Virus record (IMG/VR): IMGVR_UViG_3300048003_000310
Span: 1-31,543 of that record
Length of the DNA stretch: 31,543 nt
Source of the DNA: a virus
Reading direction: 5' to 3' (one strand)
How positions within the stretch are numbered: position 1 is the stretch's first letter; every line of letters starts with the position of its first letter. The notes below the pieces were generated by a model. That model did not search any database and had not been told where the DNA came from. It saw nothing but the letters and a program-made list of their open reading frames with translations. This document shows positions 14,606 through 21,322 of the stretch, piece by piece. Both the position numbers and the translations under genes were made by a program.

Positions 14606-15931
14606 TTAAGCACATTTAAAGCCTTTTGTAGACCGTTTCTCGACCATTATCATGGTCTCTTCAATCATTCCTGACTCCAGTAACTGCTCCAGGATCTGAA
14701 CTCTATATGCCTTCGGTATATGGTGACAGCTTCTATTCAGTTCCCGGTTACTGATCCCTCCTGGTTTCTCCGATATCTTCTGATAGACCTTGTTGATCCG
14801 TTGTTCGTGTTTCGTTTCTCCCATTTCTCCGGCTGCCCGTTGACTTGCATTACTACACAGATAGTTAGTCAATTCGACTGACCACTTCATATGGTCTTCC
14901 GTAACTACGGGCAGATCATGCTGGTAGCCACTGATGGAGACCAGTAGTGCCGCTTTGCGACACATATCGTTTGCTCTCTTCCAAAGGTCTCTGGCTTTGT
15001 TGACCGGATTCCGACTGTTCTCCTTCCACTGAACCTGTGCTTCCCGTAGTACCTCATTTGCTCCTTCTGTAGCCGTAATGACTTGGGGCATTGGAATCGT
15101 AGCATCTTCTCCCATGGAGACTCTCGGCAGAGAATACAGTCTCTTCAGTTGCTGGACCATCGATTGATTCAGGACAGGTTCCAGTACATTCTGCTCCTCC
15201 GGAGACTCGTCTCTATTTTCAAAGATCCAGAATCTATTTAGAAATCCATTACTGATTAGATCTCCATTGATCAACTGCCAGAATTGTTCTGGAGTGCTGG
15301 TTCCATAGATAGTCACATGCGGCTGATGAATGACCTTCCTTCCTCCATCGGTCTTTGTCCATCCGGATCGATACGTTCCATCACTGAGACCATAGAGTTT
15401 CATCAACAGTTCCAAAATTCCAACCATATACGGACTACTGCTTGATAACTGAGTACGTTTCAGAAACTTCCCGAACTCATCGAGAAGAAACAGTAACTGT
15501 GGCTGATTGGACAACTGATCGACTACTCCGGCATCACTACTAATTTCATCTCCAGCAATCACCGAGTCTGCTCCAGCAGCTACCAAGTATCTATCGATCA
15601 TTCTCCGTCCATGTTCCTTCCCTGCTGCAGTCGGTGCTACACTGAGACAATAGATGTTTGCTCTCATTCCAGACTGTGACTTGATTCTCTGACCGACTAA
15701 AGAACTGATGATCACGGAAGCTGCCGCTATCGATAATAACTTCTGTTTCTTGTAGCCGGAGTCACAGATCATCTCTGCTAGTTCTCCCAGGAATCCTGGA
15801 GGATAGTCCAGTTCTGGAACCACTACTTCCACTTCTTCTGGAAATATTTCCTCGACTACCTCTGGTCTCTGGATTCCCTGTTTCTTCAAGAACTCAATGG
15901 CTCTTTGATCTCTGAGATCGTTACTCGACAT
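14606..15931 (-). CDS. DUF3987-type helicase-like ATPase
   Basis: This 441-aa P-loop protein opens, after a short tail, with 'PPGFLGELAEMI' (about 44-55) as in DUF3987 phage proteins. Walker A is APTAAGKEH (99-107) and Walker B LLFLLDEFGKF (146-156), then 'HVTIYGTSTPEQFW' in a sensor position. A winged-helix-like C-terminus follows ('GGISNRELNRSCHHIPKAY'). Such proteins are thought to act as phage replicative helicases or primase-helicase partners. It is the last gene of the leftward replication operon, overlapping rusA by 46 bp. No polymerase is encoded nearby, so it may load the host replisome (inference). Confidence 0.72.
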   Translation of the reverse strand: MSSNDLRDQRAIEFLKKQGIQRPEVVEEIFPEEVEVVVPELDYPPGFLGELAEMICDSGYKKQKLLSIAAASVIISSLVGQRIKSQSGMRANIYCLSVAPTAAGKEHGRRMIDRYLVAAGADSVIAGDEISSDAGVVDQLSNQPQLLFLLDEFGKFLKRTQLSSSSPYMVGILELLMKLYGLSDGTYRSGWTKTDGGRKVIHQPHVTIYGTSTPEQFWQLINGDLISNGFLNRFWIFENRDESPEEQNVLEPVLNQSMVQQLKRLYSLPRVSMGEDATIPMPQVITATEGANEVLREAQVQWKENSRNPVNKARDLWKRANDMCRKAALLVSISGYQHDLPVVTEDHMKWSVELTNYLCSNASQRAAGEMGETKHEQRINKVYQKISEKPGGISNRELNRSCHHIPKAYRVQILEQLLESGMIEETMIMVEKRSTKGFKCA

Positions 15932-16296
15932 CTGGCCCTTCCCTTCTCCATGGGTTTTCGGATTACTTCTAGTTCATCGACCTGAGAATCGTTGGTGTAG
16001 ATATAGCCTTCCATGGTGTCCAACAGAGCCTTCAGTCTCCCGTCTATATCGAAAGACCTACGGTTACCGGGAATCAATTCTACAATGATTCTGAGACGTT
16101 CTGTGGGGAAGGACGGGACTATGGAATCGGAGGATGTTCCTGCATCGCTCAATAGACCACGTAGTTCCACTAACGCTAGTTTATGAAACTCCCGTCCTTT
16201 TTCTGAAAGATAAACAGATCTACTGCGGAATGAACTTCTGTAGTAGGTGTTTACCGAAGGAGGAAAAGGTAGGTCAAAACTCAGGTTCATCGTCAT
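15886..16296 (-). CDS. rusA: RusA-like Holliday junction resolvase
   Basis: This 136-aa endonuclease has the family signature: 'FDLPFPPSVNTYYR' (7-20), 'SFDIDGRLKALLD' (81-93) with acidic D83 and D85, K89 and D93, and 'TNDSQVDEL' (101-109). RusA dimers cut Holliday junctions, here resolving recombination or branched DNA before packaging. Length is as usual (about 120-140). Starts at 16296 or two codons later are both possible; the start lies inside the end of the ssDNA-binding gene. Confidence 0.88.
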   Translation of the reverse strand: MTMNLSFDLPFPPSVNTYYRSSFRSRSVYLSEKGREFHKLALVELRGLLSDAGTSSDSIVPSFPTERLRIIVELIPGNRRSFDIDGRLKALLDTMEGYIYTNDSQVDELEVIRKPMEKGRARCRVTISEIKEPLSS

Positions 16297-16687
16297 CAGT
16301 ATCAGGAACCGGAACTTGAGACAGCTTCTCCTTGTACTTCAGTACTTCAATATATCCGTTCTGATTCTTTCCAAGTTCTACGGCTACTGATCTGTTCAAC
16401 AGGTCATCGGTATTGCTAAACGATCCTTCCAGACCACTGCAACGGGCGACTCTTCCAAGTTTTTTCTGAGCACTCTGACGAGTGGTTTCACTAGCATGAC
16501 CGATATTGAAATTGTCCCAGACATGGCCATGATCGTTACCGAGTTTCATGTTCAACATCCATCCACCTGATCTAGTCGGTTTGCTTCCGATGTACAGAAC
16601 CTCGACCATGTGCTCTCCCGGTGGCAACGGGGAGGTCTGAATCATTTCTTTCGGGTATTCGATTTCTATTTCAAATCCTAAGTCCAT
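16274..16687 (-). CDS. DUF669-type single-strand DNA-binding-like protein
   Basis: This 137-aa protein has 'LPPGEHMVEVLYIGSKPTRS' then 'GGWMLNMKLGN' and 'NFNIGHASETTRQSAQKKLG', the DUF669 layout of phage OB-fold-like proteins found next to recombinases. The end is a bacterial SSB-type acidic tip: DTDDDEPEF, ending in Phe like the DDxPF tail that recruits host repair and replication proteins. A good AAAGGAG site precedes the ATG. It likely coats ssDNA made by the exonuclease and helps the ERF protein and host factors. Confidence 0.75.
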   Translation of the reverse strand: MDLGFEIEIEYPKEMIQTSPLPPGEHMVEVLYIGSKPTRSGGWMLNMKLGNDHGHVWDNFNIGHASETTRQSAQKKLGRVARCSGLEGSFSNTDDLLNRSVAVELGKNQNGYIEVLKYKEKLSQVPVPDTDDDEPEF

Positions 16688-17112
16688 TTTTGGATCTCCT
16701 TTGTCTGAACAGTGCTTAAAAAGAATTGAGCTAGAGCAGATTGAATTTGATTCATCATTATTTTCTCTAACTTACTCGCTGATAATGGCTCAAATGGGAG
16801 TGCATGAACTGAATCTGTTACCACATCCAAACTTCGAGCGAATCTCCCCATATCCTCAACAATCACTTCTGCTGTGAGATTACTGTCGTTTAATGCTTGT
16901 AAAAACTTGAGTAACATTGACCCCCCCGGTCTCTGTTCAAAAGGGGTCTTGCCAGTAATGCAATCAAAAAAATACTGAATTACTTCATAGCCGTTCTCCT
17001 TTGCATATTGGTTAATTGCTTCTGCTTGTCTAAAGAAACTTGTCTTACGTTTTTTAGCAGTACTTAACTGCCCGTAACTACTGACTCTGATGTATCCAAT
17101 CGCTATTTTCAT
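16678..17112 (-). CDS. Serine recombinase catalytic domain, lacking DNA-binding domain
   Basis: This 144-aa protein has the serine resolvase N-terminal domain: 'IGYIRVSSYGQ' with R9 and nucleophile candidates S11/S12, 'FFDCITGKTPFEQRPGG', and 'VEDMGRFARSLDVV' with R90 and R93. It ends after the long helix region, with none of the C-terminal HTH seen in resolvases and invertases of about 180-200 aa. A G7 tract (C7 at 16921-16927 on the plus strand) lies mid-gene. No ribosome site is obvious, and about 250 bp upstream hold no convincing gene. It may act with a partner, or be a remnant. Confidence 0.72.
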   Translation of the reverse strand: MKIAIGYIRVSSYGQLSTAKKRKTSFFRQAEAINQYAKENGYEVIQYFFDCITGKTPFEQRPGGSMLLKFLQALNDSNLTAEVIVEDMGRFARSLDVVTDSVHALPFEPLSASKLEKIMMNQIQSALAQFFLSTVQTKEIQKWT

Positions 17113-17363
17113 TTGACGATCTCAAAAACTTTAGTCCAGAAGTTGAGTGAGTTGATAATAGCTGGAGTCAGAAGCAGAAATGCTAATGATGCCAACGTGA
17201 GAAAAAGACTGAATCGAAGTACTGCATCCATTGCTACTCCTAAAGTTGGTGGACAGAGACATCGTGGAGAAATGCGGATTCTCGTATTGATTAACTAGCC
17301 ATGAATGAAGGACCACGTTTTTTTGGGAGGAGTGATCCGCTAGTTGTTCTCTGTCCGGTTTGG

Positions 17364-18233
17364 TTACGGGTGACTAAGTAATCTGTAATAGTCCTTCAGA
17401 TAAACAGAGAGCGCTTTCAGAATCTCCTTGGATTCATCTTCTCCCAATCGAAATTGTCTATCGGAATCTGTGCTCGTATAAAACTTGTAAAACGCTGGAA
17501 CCAACCGAGAAATTGAGAAGTAATGACTGACCCGTGCTCCTTTATAAGTAAGATTGTTGGTAAGCCACCGATTGAAGTTCAGTTCCAGTGAATTGGTTGG
17601 AGTCAACGTGATGATGTTCTCGTATCGACTAAACACTCTTTCCTTTGGTTCCCCAATGAGAACACAAGTCACTGTCACTGCTTTGACGTACTGACTACGA
17701 ATAAAACGTCTCTTTGTCCTCGGCATCTCTTCCATCAGTTCGATGATCTCATCGGTGACTACCGATTTGATCTGAGATGGTCCGATTCTCTTCCGTTGCA
17801 TCACTCCTTCTTTTAACTGATAGATCCCATTGAGAATCGATACATGATCCGAGACGATATCGAGGTTGTCATTCAGTGTTCGTTTTGCTCCATTGTCCAT
17901 CTGCTCAAAAGATTCTTCTGATAGATTCGATAGAAAATGAAACGGTAAGGTAATCCCAGCCTTGACCAGTGCAGATAGCCGATGCTGTCCATTCAGTAAC
18001 CTTCCTGACCGTGAAATCCGGATCGGATCTCCGTTGTCTACCCAATTCCCATTGATCATTTCATTCGCATAGTAATCGACTACGGTTTCTCGGAGTTTCC
18101 GGTTGTTCGTGTTTCTCTCCAGTAGAGATTTTGCTTCACTTGGATCAACGTGTAATCGACAGTATCCATCTCTGGAAACCTTGCGAATCGTTGATAGGAA
18201 ATCATCTTCCACGAGTAATAGTTGCGGTAACAT
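17364..18233 (-). CDS. ParB/Srx-like domain phage protein
   Basis: The start is the ATG at 18231-18233, overlapping the previous stop as TAATG. The 289-aa product has 'VVDYYANEMINGNWVDNGDP', then 'SGRLLNGQHRLSALVKAGI' (about 76-94) and 'QMDNGAKRTLNDNL' (111-124). The LLNGQHRLxA box is the ParB/sulfiredoxin-type nucleotide-binding signature; this single-box family is common in phage replication regions and its biochemical role is unproven. The C-terminal half is helical. It could bind CTP or DNA, or modify DNA; none is shown. Confidence 0.68.
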   Translation of the reverse strand: MLPQLLLVEDDFLSTIRKVSRDGYCRLHVDPSEAKSLLERNTNNRKLRETVVDYYANEMINGNWVDNGDPIRISRSGRLLNGQHRLSALVKAGITLPFHFLSNLSEESFEQMDNGAKRTLNDNLDIVSDHVSILNGIYQLKEGVMQRKRIGPSQIKSVVTDEIIELMEEMPRTKRRFIRSQYVKAVTVTCVLIGEPKERVFSRYENIITLTPTNSLELNFNRWLTNNLTYKGARVSHYFSISRLVPAFYKFYTSTDSDRQFRLGEDESKEILKALSVYLKDYYRLLSHP

Positions 18234-18451
18234 TAGTCCTCCAAATTTCGTTGTTGGTCCCAATCGTTAAAGGCAATCACGTATCTCTCGGCTGCTTCCA
18301 CTAGATCTTTCGGTACTGAATCCCGTTTGTCTTCCTGGAGTAATCGCAGATAGGCCTGCCAAGTCATCACGGTGTAGAGATTCTGGATCTCTTGTAGCGA
18401 GACTCCGACTTTCCTTTCCATGATCATGTCTTCCAGATAGCCTTCAATCAT
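18233..18451 (-). CDS. Small hypothetical protein, recombination operon
   Basis: This is a 72-aa helical acidic protein (MIEGYLEDMIMERKVGVSLQ... ending QQRNLED). It overlaps the previous gene end by 8 bp and the following gene by TAATG, which supports its reality. No domain is recognised. Confidence 0.62.
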   Translation of the reverse strand: MIEGYLEDMIMERKVGVSLQEIQNLYTVMTWQAYLRLLQEDKRDSVPKDLVEAAERYVIAFNDWDQQRNLED

Positions 18452-18731
18452 TCATCCCCCTTCGTTGCCTATCCCAACACTCTAAAAGTCCATGTAAATG
18501 GAAACTGGAAAACCAATCTTTTTCACTCAAATGGAATAACCAATTGATCAATTTGTCTTTGCTGTTAATGCGATTAAATTCAAAAAAGTAATCGTTATGT
18601 CCTTGCAACCTTCTGGACTCGTCAAAAGTCATATTGACCCAGACCTTCCCGTAATCCTTTGATATCCAAACAACTGGTTCCGGTAATTGCACTTGGTTGA
18701 TAGGAGTAATTTTAAAACTTTGGATACTCAT
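18444..18731 (-). CDS. Small hypothetical protein, recombination operon
   Basis: This 95-aa protein (MSIQSFKITPINQVQLPEPV...) is rich in Trp and Phe with a C-terminal amphipathic helix. Its ATG overlaps the ERF stop as ATGA. It is somewhat more AT-rich than its neighbours, which hints at separate acquisition. No family is recognised. Confidence 0.6.
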   Translation of the reverse strand: MSIQSFKITPINQVQLPEPVVWISKDYGKVWVNMTFDESRRLQGHNDYFFEFNRINSKDKLINWLFHLSEKDWFSSFHLHGLLECWDRQRRGMND

Positions 18732-19186
18732 CGTTTCACTCCGTTTCTCGGCATCGGAGGTCCAGCACTAATCGGCATACTGGCGTTTCCATCGTCATCA
18801 ATGTCTCCAGCTAGACCCAGGATGCTCTGATAGCAGTATCTTCGTGCATAGGTGATTGCGGAGCCGTCTCCCTGGGGATCATCCTTGTGAGTCGGTAACG
18901 AGTACTCTGAAACGATCCATTGACCACTGCTGTGAGACAGTCTGGAGACCAATTTAGAACTTGTTGGATGCTGCTGAAGAGACAGTCCGTTCTTGGCTAG
19001 TACGGGAGTTGCTGCTTTCAACAAAGCAGATAGAGAAGTAAAACTGTTTCGGAAATGGGGATTGGTTCCATCCTTCTCAACTAAAGCACTCATCTCTTCC
19101 TTGACCTTGGCTAAAGCCTTGTCCAGTTCCTGAGTCTCCAATGAAGTCGAGAGGTCTTCTGTTATCTTTAAAATCAATTCACTCAC
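18728..19186 (-). CDS. ERF-family ssDNA annealing protein
   Basis: This 152-aa protein carries the ERF core: 'NPHFRNSFTSLSALL' (42-56), 'KNGLSLQQHP' (65-74), 'GSAITYARRYCYQSILGL' (108-125) and the 'DIDDDGN' box (128-134). ERF proteins anneal complementary ssDNA in phage recombination and genome circularisation. The C-terminal tail is short, so it is smaller than P22 Erf. The start is GTG at 19184-19186 with AAGGA upstream. It lies between the exonuclease and the SSB-like gene in one operon, forming a Red-like recombination pathway. Confidence 0.88.
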   Translation of the reverse strand: MSELILKITEDLSTSLETQELDKALAKVKEEMSALVEKDGTNPHFRNSFTSLSALLKAATPVLAKNGLSLQQHPTSSKLVSRLSHSSGQWIVSEYSLPTHKDDPQGDGSAITYARRYCYQSILGLAGDIDDDGNASMPISAGPPMPRNGVKR

Positions 19187-19430
19187 ATCTTTCCTTAAGT
19201 AGTCGGTGACAAAATACGAGGATTGAACTTGCCAACCGATAGTTATGATTGTGGATCTGAGCCTGGGCTAATTGAAATGCTTCAAGAAGTTCCTCATCGT
19301 CCCAAGTTCTTCCGTGAAAAGATTCGGGGACCAGTGACATATCCGTTGCCTTCATGGTCTCCATGACCATGACATTCTCCATGTAGCTTGGTCCCTTCAT
19401 CTCCTGTTCAACTCGGTCCATGTTTTTCAT
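19179..19430 (-). CDS. Small hypothetical protein, Met-rich N-terminus
   Basis: This 83-aa protein (MKNMDRVEQEMKGPSYMENV...) is Met- and Glu-rich in its first third, then helical ('DDEELLEAFQLAQAQIHNHN'). It starts within the 17-bp repeated junction at 19425-19441, overlapping the previous stop as ATGA with GGAG as ribosome site. Function is unknown. Confidence 0.6.
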   Translation of the reverse strand: MKNMDRVEQEMKGPSYMENVMVMETMKATDMSLVPESFHGRTWDDEELLEAFQLAQAQIHNHNYRLASSILVFCHRLLKERCE

Positions 19431-19441
19431 GACAACTCCAT
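19425..19441 (-). repeat. Repeated gene junction, copy 1
   Basis: ATGGAGTTGTCATGAAA on the minus strand is identical to 20297-20313. It encodes the shared protein end MELS, contains the GGAG ribosome site and the ATGA stop/start overlap. Confidence 0.8.
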
Positions 19442-20302
19442 GTTTATTGGGGAAGAGCAGAATCCAACTGACAACTTCGTAATCTTTCCTCCTTTCTTCA
19501 GATAGTTTTGGATTTGGTCCTTGAAGTCCGATGACTCTACGGAAGAATCGGTTGGTTCTAAATCGATGTAGTGCCGTTGTTGTAGACGAGTCCAGGGACT
19601 GTTGAAGAAATCTTGTGAATCCGGCTCAAAGATGATGTCTGACTCTGGAGTATTAAACTTCTGTCGGTTCATCTTGATCTTCTGGAGATCCTTGGAGCAT
19701 CGATCACAGATCTTTGCTTTAGAACTTTTCGATAGAACCCGTTGCTTACATCGACTACATGGCCGATTGGGATTCTCTCGATAACGTATCCGGTCTCTTT
19801 CATTACGAAATTTTTGCTTACAGATTTTTGAACAATAGATCTGGTTGGAGTTCTTCTGAATAAATAGACGGGAACAACACTGGCAATTTACTTTCTCTCT
19901 GTTCAACCACTTCTCGCTTTCAATTACTCTCTCGTTCCCTCTTTGACAGATCGTGCTACAGAAGCGTTTGTTTGGATGAACATCCTTGAACTTCCGGTTA
20001 CAGTGCCGATAGGCACAGGTCTTCTCTGGTCTGTGCTTCAGTTTTTCCCAACGTTCCTCTCGTTTTTTCTGTAGATACTGGTCATAGAACTTTTTGCTAC
20101 CGATCTTCTGACAGTCTTTAGAGCAGTAGACGTTGATGTCAGACATCGGGGTAAATGTTTGGCTACAGATCGCACAGTTTCTCGGTTTTAACTTCCTAGT
20201 CTGTTCCCGTTTATACATTTTATAGGTACAGGGATCTCCACAGTACTTCTGGTTATTTGCAGTAACCGACATCTCCTTCTGGCATAGATTGCACTGTTTC
20301 AT
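19427..20302 (-). CDS. Five-zinc-knuckle protein with GGKIT tail
   Basis: This 291-aa protein has five tandem Cys4 knuckles with constant geometry: C4/C7/C21/C25, C43/C46/C60/C64, C96/C101/C115/C119, C140/C143/C157/C161 and C182/C185/C199/C202. Each keeps 13 residues between the two Cys pairs. The linkers are long, basic and helical. After an acidic stretch the tail has 'IQNYLKKGGKITKL' (264-277), a motif I know from small phage proteins. It is coupled to the exonuclease stop by ATGA. Basic linkers and knuckles suggest nucleic-acid or protein binding, perhaps with the adjacent recombination proteins. I do not recognise a named family. Confidence 0.72.
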   Translation of the reverse strand: MKQCNLCQKEMSVTANNQKYCGDPCTYKMYKREQTRKLKPRNCAICSQTFTPMSDINVYCSKDCQKIGSKKFYDQYLQKKREERWEKLKHRPEKTCAYRHCNRKFKDVHPNKRFCSTICQRGNERVIESEKWLNREKVNCQCCSRLFIQKNSNQIYCSKICKQKFRNERDRIRYRENPNRPCSRCKQRVLSKSSKAKICDRCSKDLQKIKMNRQKFNTPESDIIFEPDSQDFFNSPWTRLQQRHYIDLEPTDSSVESSDFKDQIQNYLKKGGKITKLSVGFCSSPINMELS

Positions 20303-20313
20303 GACAACTCCAT
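20297..20313 (-). repeat. Repeated gene junction, copy 2
   Basis: This is the same 17 bp as at 19425-19441, here joining the HTH-exonuclease gene to the zinc-knuckle gene. Confidence 0.8.
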
Positions 20314-21234
20314 AACGTCCTCATGATAACCCTGGCTATAGATCTCACCGGAGAGATACTGTTTGTATAGTTCGACTGCCTGATTAATCTTGAACTCTGC
20401 GTTGTGCATCAGTTCATCGGATAGTCTGTACAAGGCCACGTTGTACGGTGCGGTGTTTTCGACTACTAAAAACAAGAACTCCGGATAGTGACCGGAAATA
20501 GATTGATAGGCTCTTCGATACCAGTTGGCTTGAATGTCATACTGATACCGTGTGACTGCCTTTTTAAATCCGTATGGAGAAGCATCCTGAGCACTCTTCA
20601 GATCTACTACGAGGTGCTGTCCATCGTCACTGTAGTCGAGTCTCGCTTTTGCTCGGATACCGTTCTCTTCCCAGGTGATCACCTGTTCTACTTCTGCATT
20701 CGGAATAATCCGCCAGAACTCTGGATGTCGAAAAACAGACTCGGTCATCAGCACTACGTCTTCGTAATCTTCCTTCTTCAAAACGGTCCTCTTTTCTTGT
20801 GCTACAAACTGATCGTATTCCTCCCGTCCTGCTTTCGTCCTTCTGTCCACATTTGGCGCAACCACGTACTTGTCACCGAAACTCTTTCCGGCTAGTCGCA
20901 GTTCTATTGAATCGTGGATCGCTGTTCCCTTTGCCATCGCAGGAGACTGTTGCATCGGAGAGGACAGGTAGTGATTAAGACTTTTGTTTAGACGTTTGAT
21001 CAATGAGGCATTCAGTCCATCGAGTTCACAATATTCTTCAAACGACATTCGGGAGGACCGAGGTTTGATCGGAGTGTTCCGGAGGATTTCTCCGGTTGGG
21101 ATTAAATGAGGGGATCGTTCATGGGTTTGAATGGACTTGATCTGTCCTGATTGAATCATCCTCCGTACTTGATCGACACTGACATTTAGAGCCTGAGCAG
21201 CCTGACTCGTATTTAATAGGTTGGTATCTTGCAT
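20299..21234 (-). CDS. HTH domain fused to PD-(D/E)XK exonuclease
   Basis: Start is the ATG at 21232-21234, with GGAG upstream. The 311-aa product has an N-terminal excisionase/MerR-type HTH (about 6-50: 'LLNTSQAAQALNVSVDQVRR' then 'IQSGQIKSIQTHERS'). A nuclease of the DUF3799/RecE-like type follows: 'MAKGTAIHDSIE' (about 100-111), 'IRAKARLDYSDD' (193-204), the catalytic 'LVVDLKSAQDAS' (208-219), and 'YQYDIQANWYRRAY'. It should degrade one strand to feed the ERF annealing protein. First in the leftward operon, divergent from the repressor across a shared operator, so the HTH could bind its own control region. Confidence 0.78.
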   Translation of the reverse strand: MQDTNLLNTSQAAQALNVSVDQVRRMIQSGQIKSIQTHERSPHLIPTGEILRNTPIKPRSSRMSFEEYCELDGLNASLIKRLNKSLNHYLSSPMQQSPAMAKGTAIHDSIELRLAGKSFGDKYVVAPNVDRRTKAGREEYDQFVAQEKRTVLKKEDYEDVVLMTESVFRHPEFWRIIPNAEVEQVITWEENGIRAKARLDYSDDGQHLVVDLKSAQDASPYGFKKAVTRYQYDIQANWYRRAYQSISGHYPEFLFLVVENTAPYNVALYRLSDELMHNAEFKINQAVELYKQYLSGEIYSQGYHEDVMELS

Positions 21235-21270
21235 CACACTCCATGTTTTAACCGTTGACTGTTCACTGTT

Positions 21271-21298
21271 TGATCACGGTGATCAGGTTATCTCATAA
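21271..21298 (+). promoter_or_regulatory. Repressor/exonuclease divergent operator and promoter
   Basis: TGATCAC-G-GTGATCA (21271-21285) is a perfect 15-bp palindrome between the divergent repressor and exonuclease genes. A rightward promoter can be drawn over it: TTGATC (21270-21275), 17 bp, TCATAA (21293-21298). This would make the repressor autoregulated. The leftward promoter for the exonuclease operon must overlap or adjoin, but I cannot place it confidently. Confidence 0.6.
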
Positions 21299-21322
21299 CC
21301 AAATGAAGGATGCAACAATAAA

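Noticed and set aside
17113-17363. Short frames on both strands upstream of the serine recombinase
   Set aside because: About 60-aa frames on each strand and a 26-aa plus-strand frame lack ribosome sites and protein-like composition. The stretch is left as probable leader or remnant DNA.
20488-20895. Plus-strand frame of 135 codons
   Set aside because: Antisense to the catalytic part of the exonuclease, with no ribosome site and no recognisable domain.
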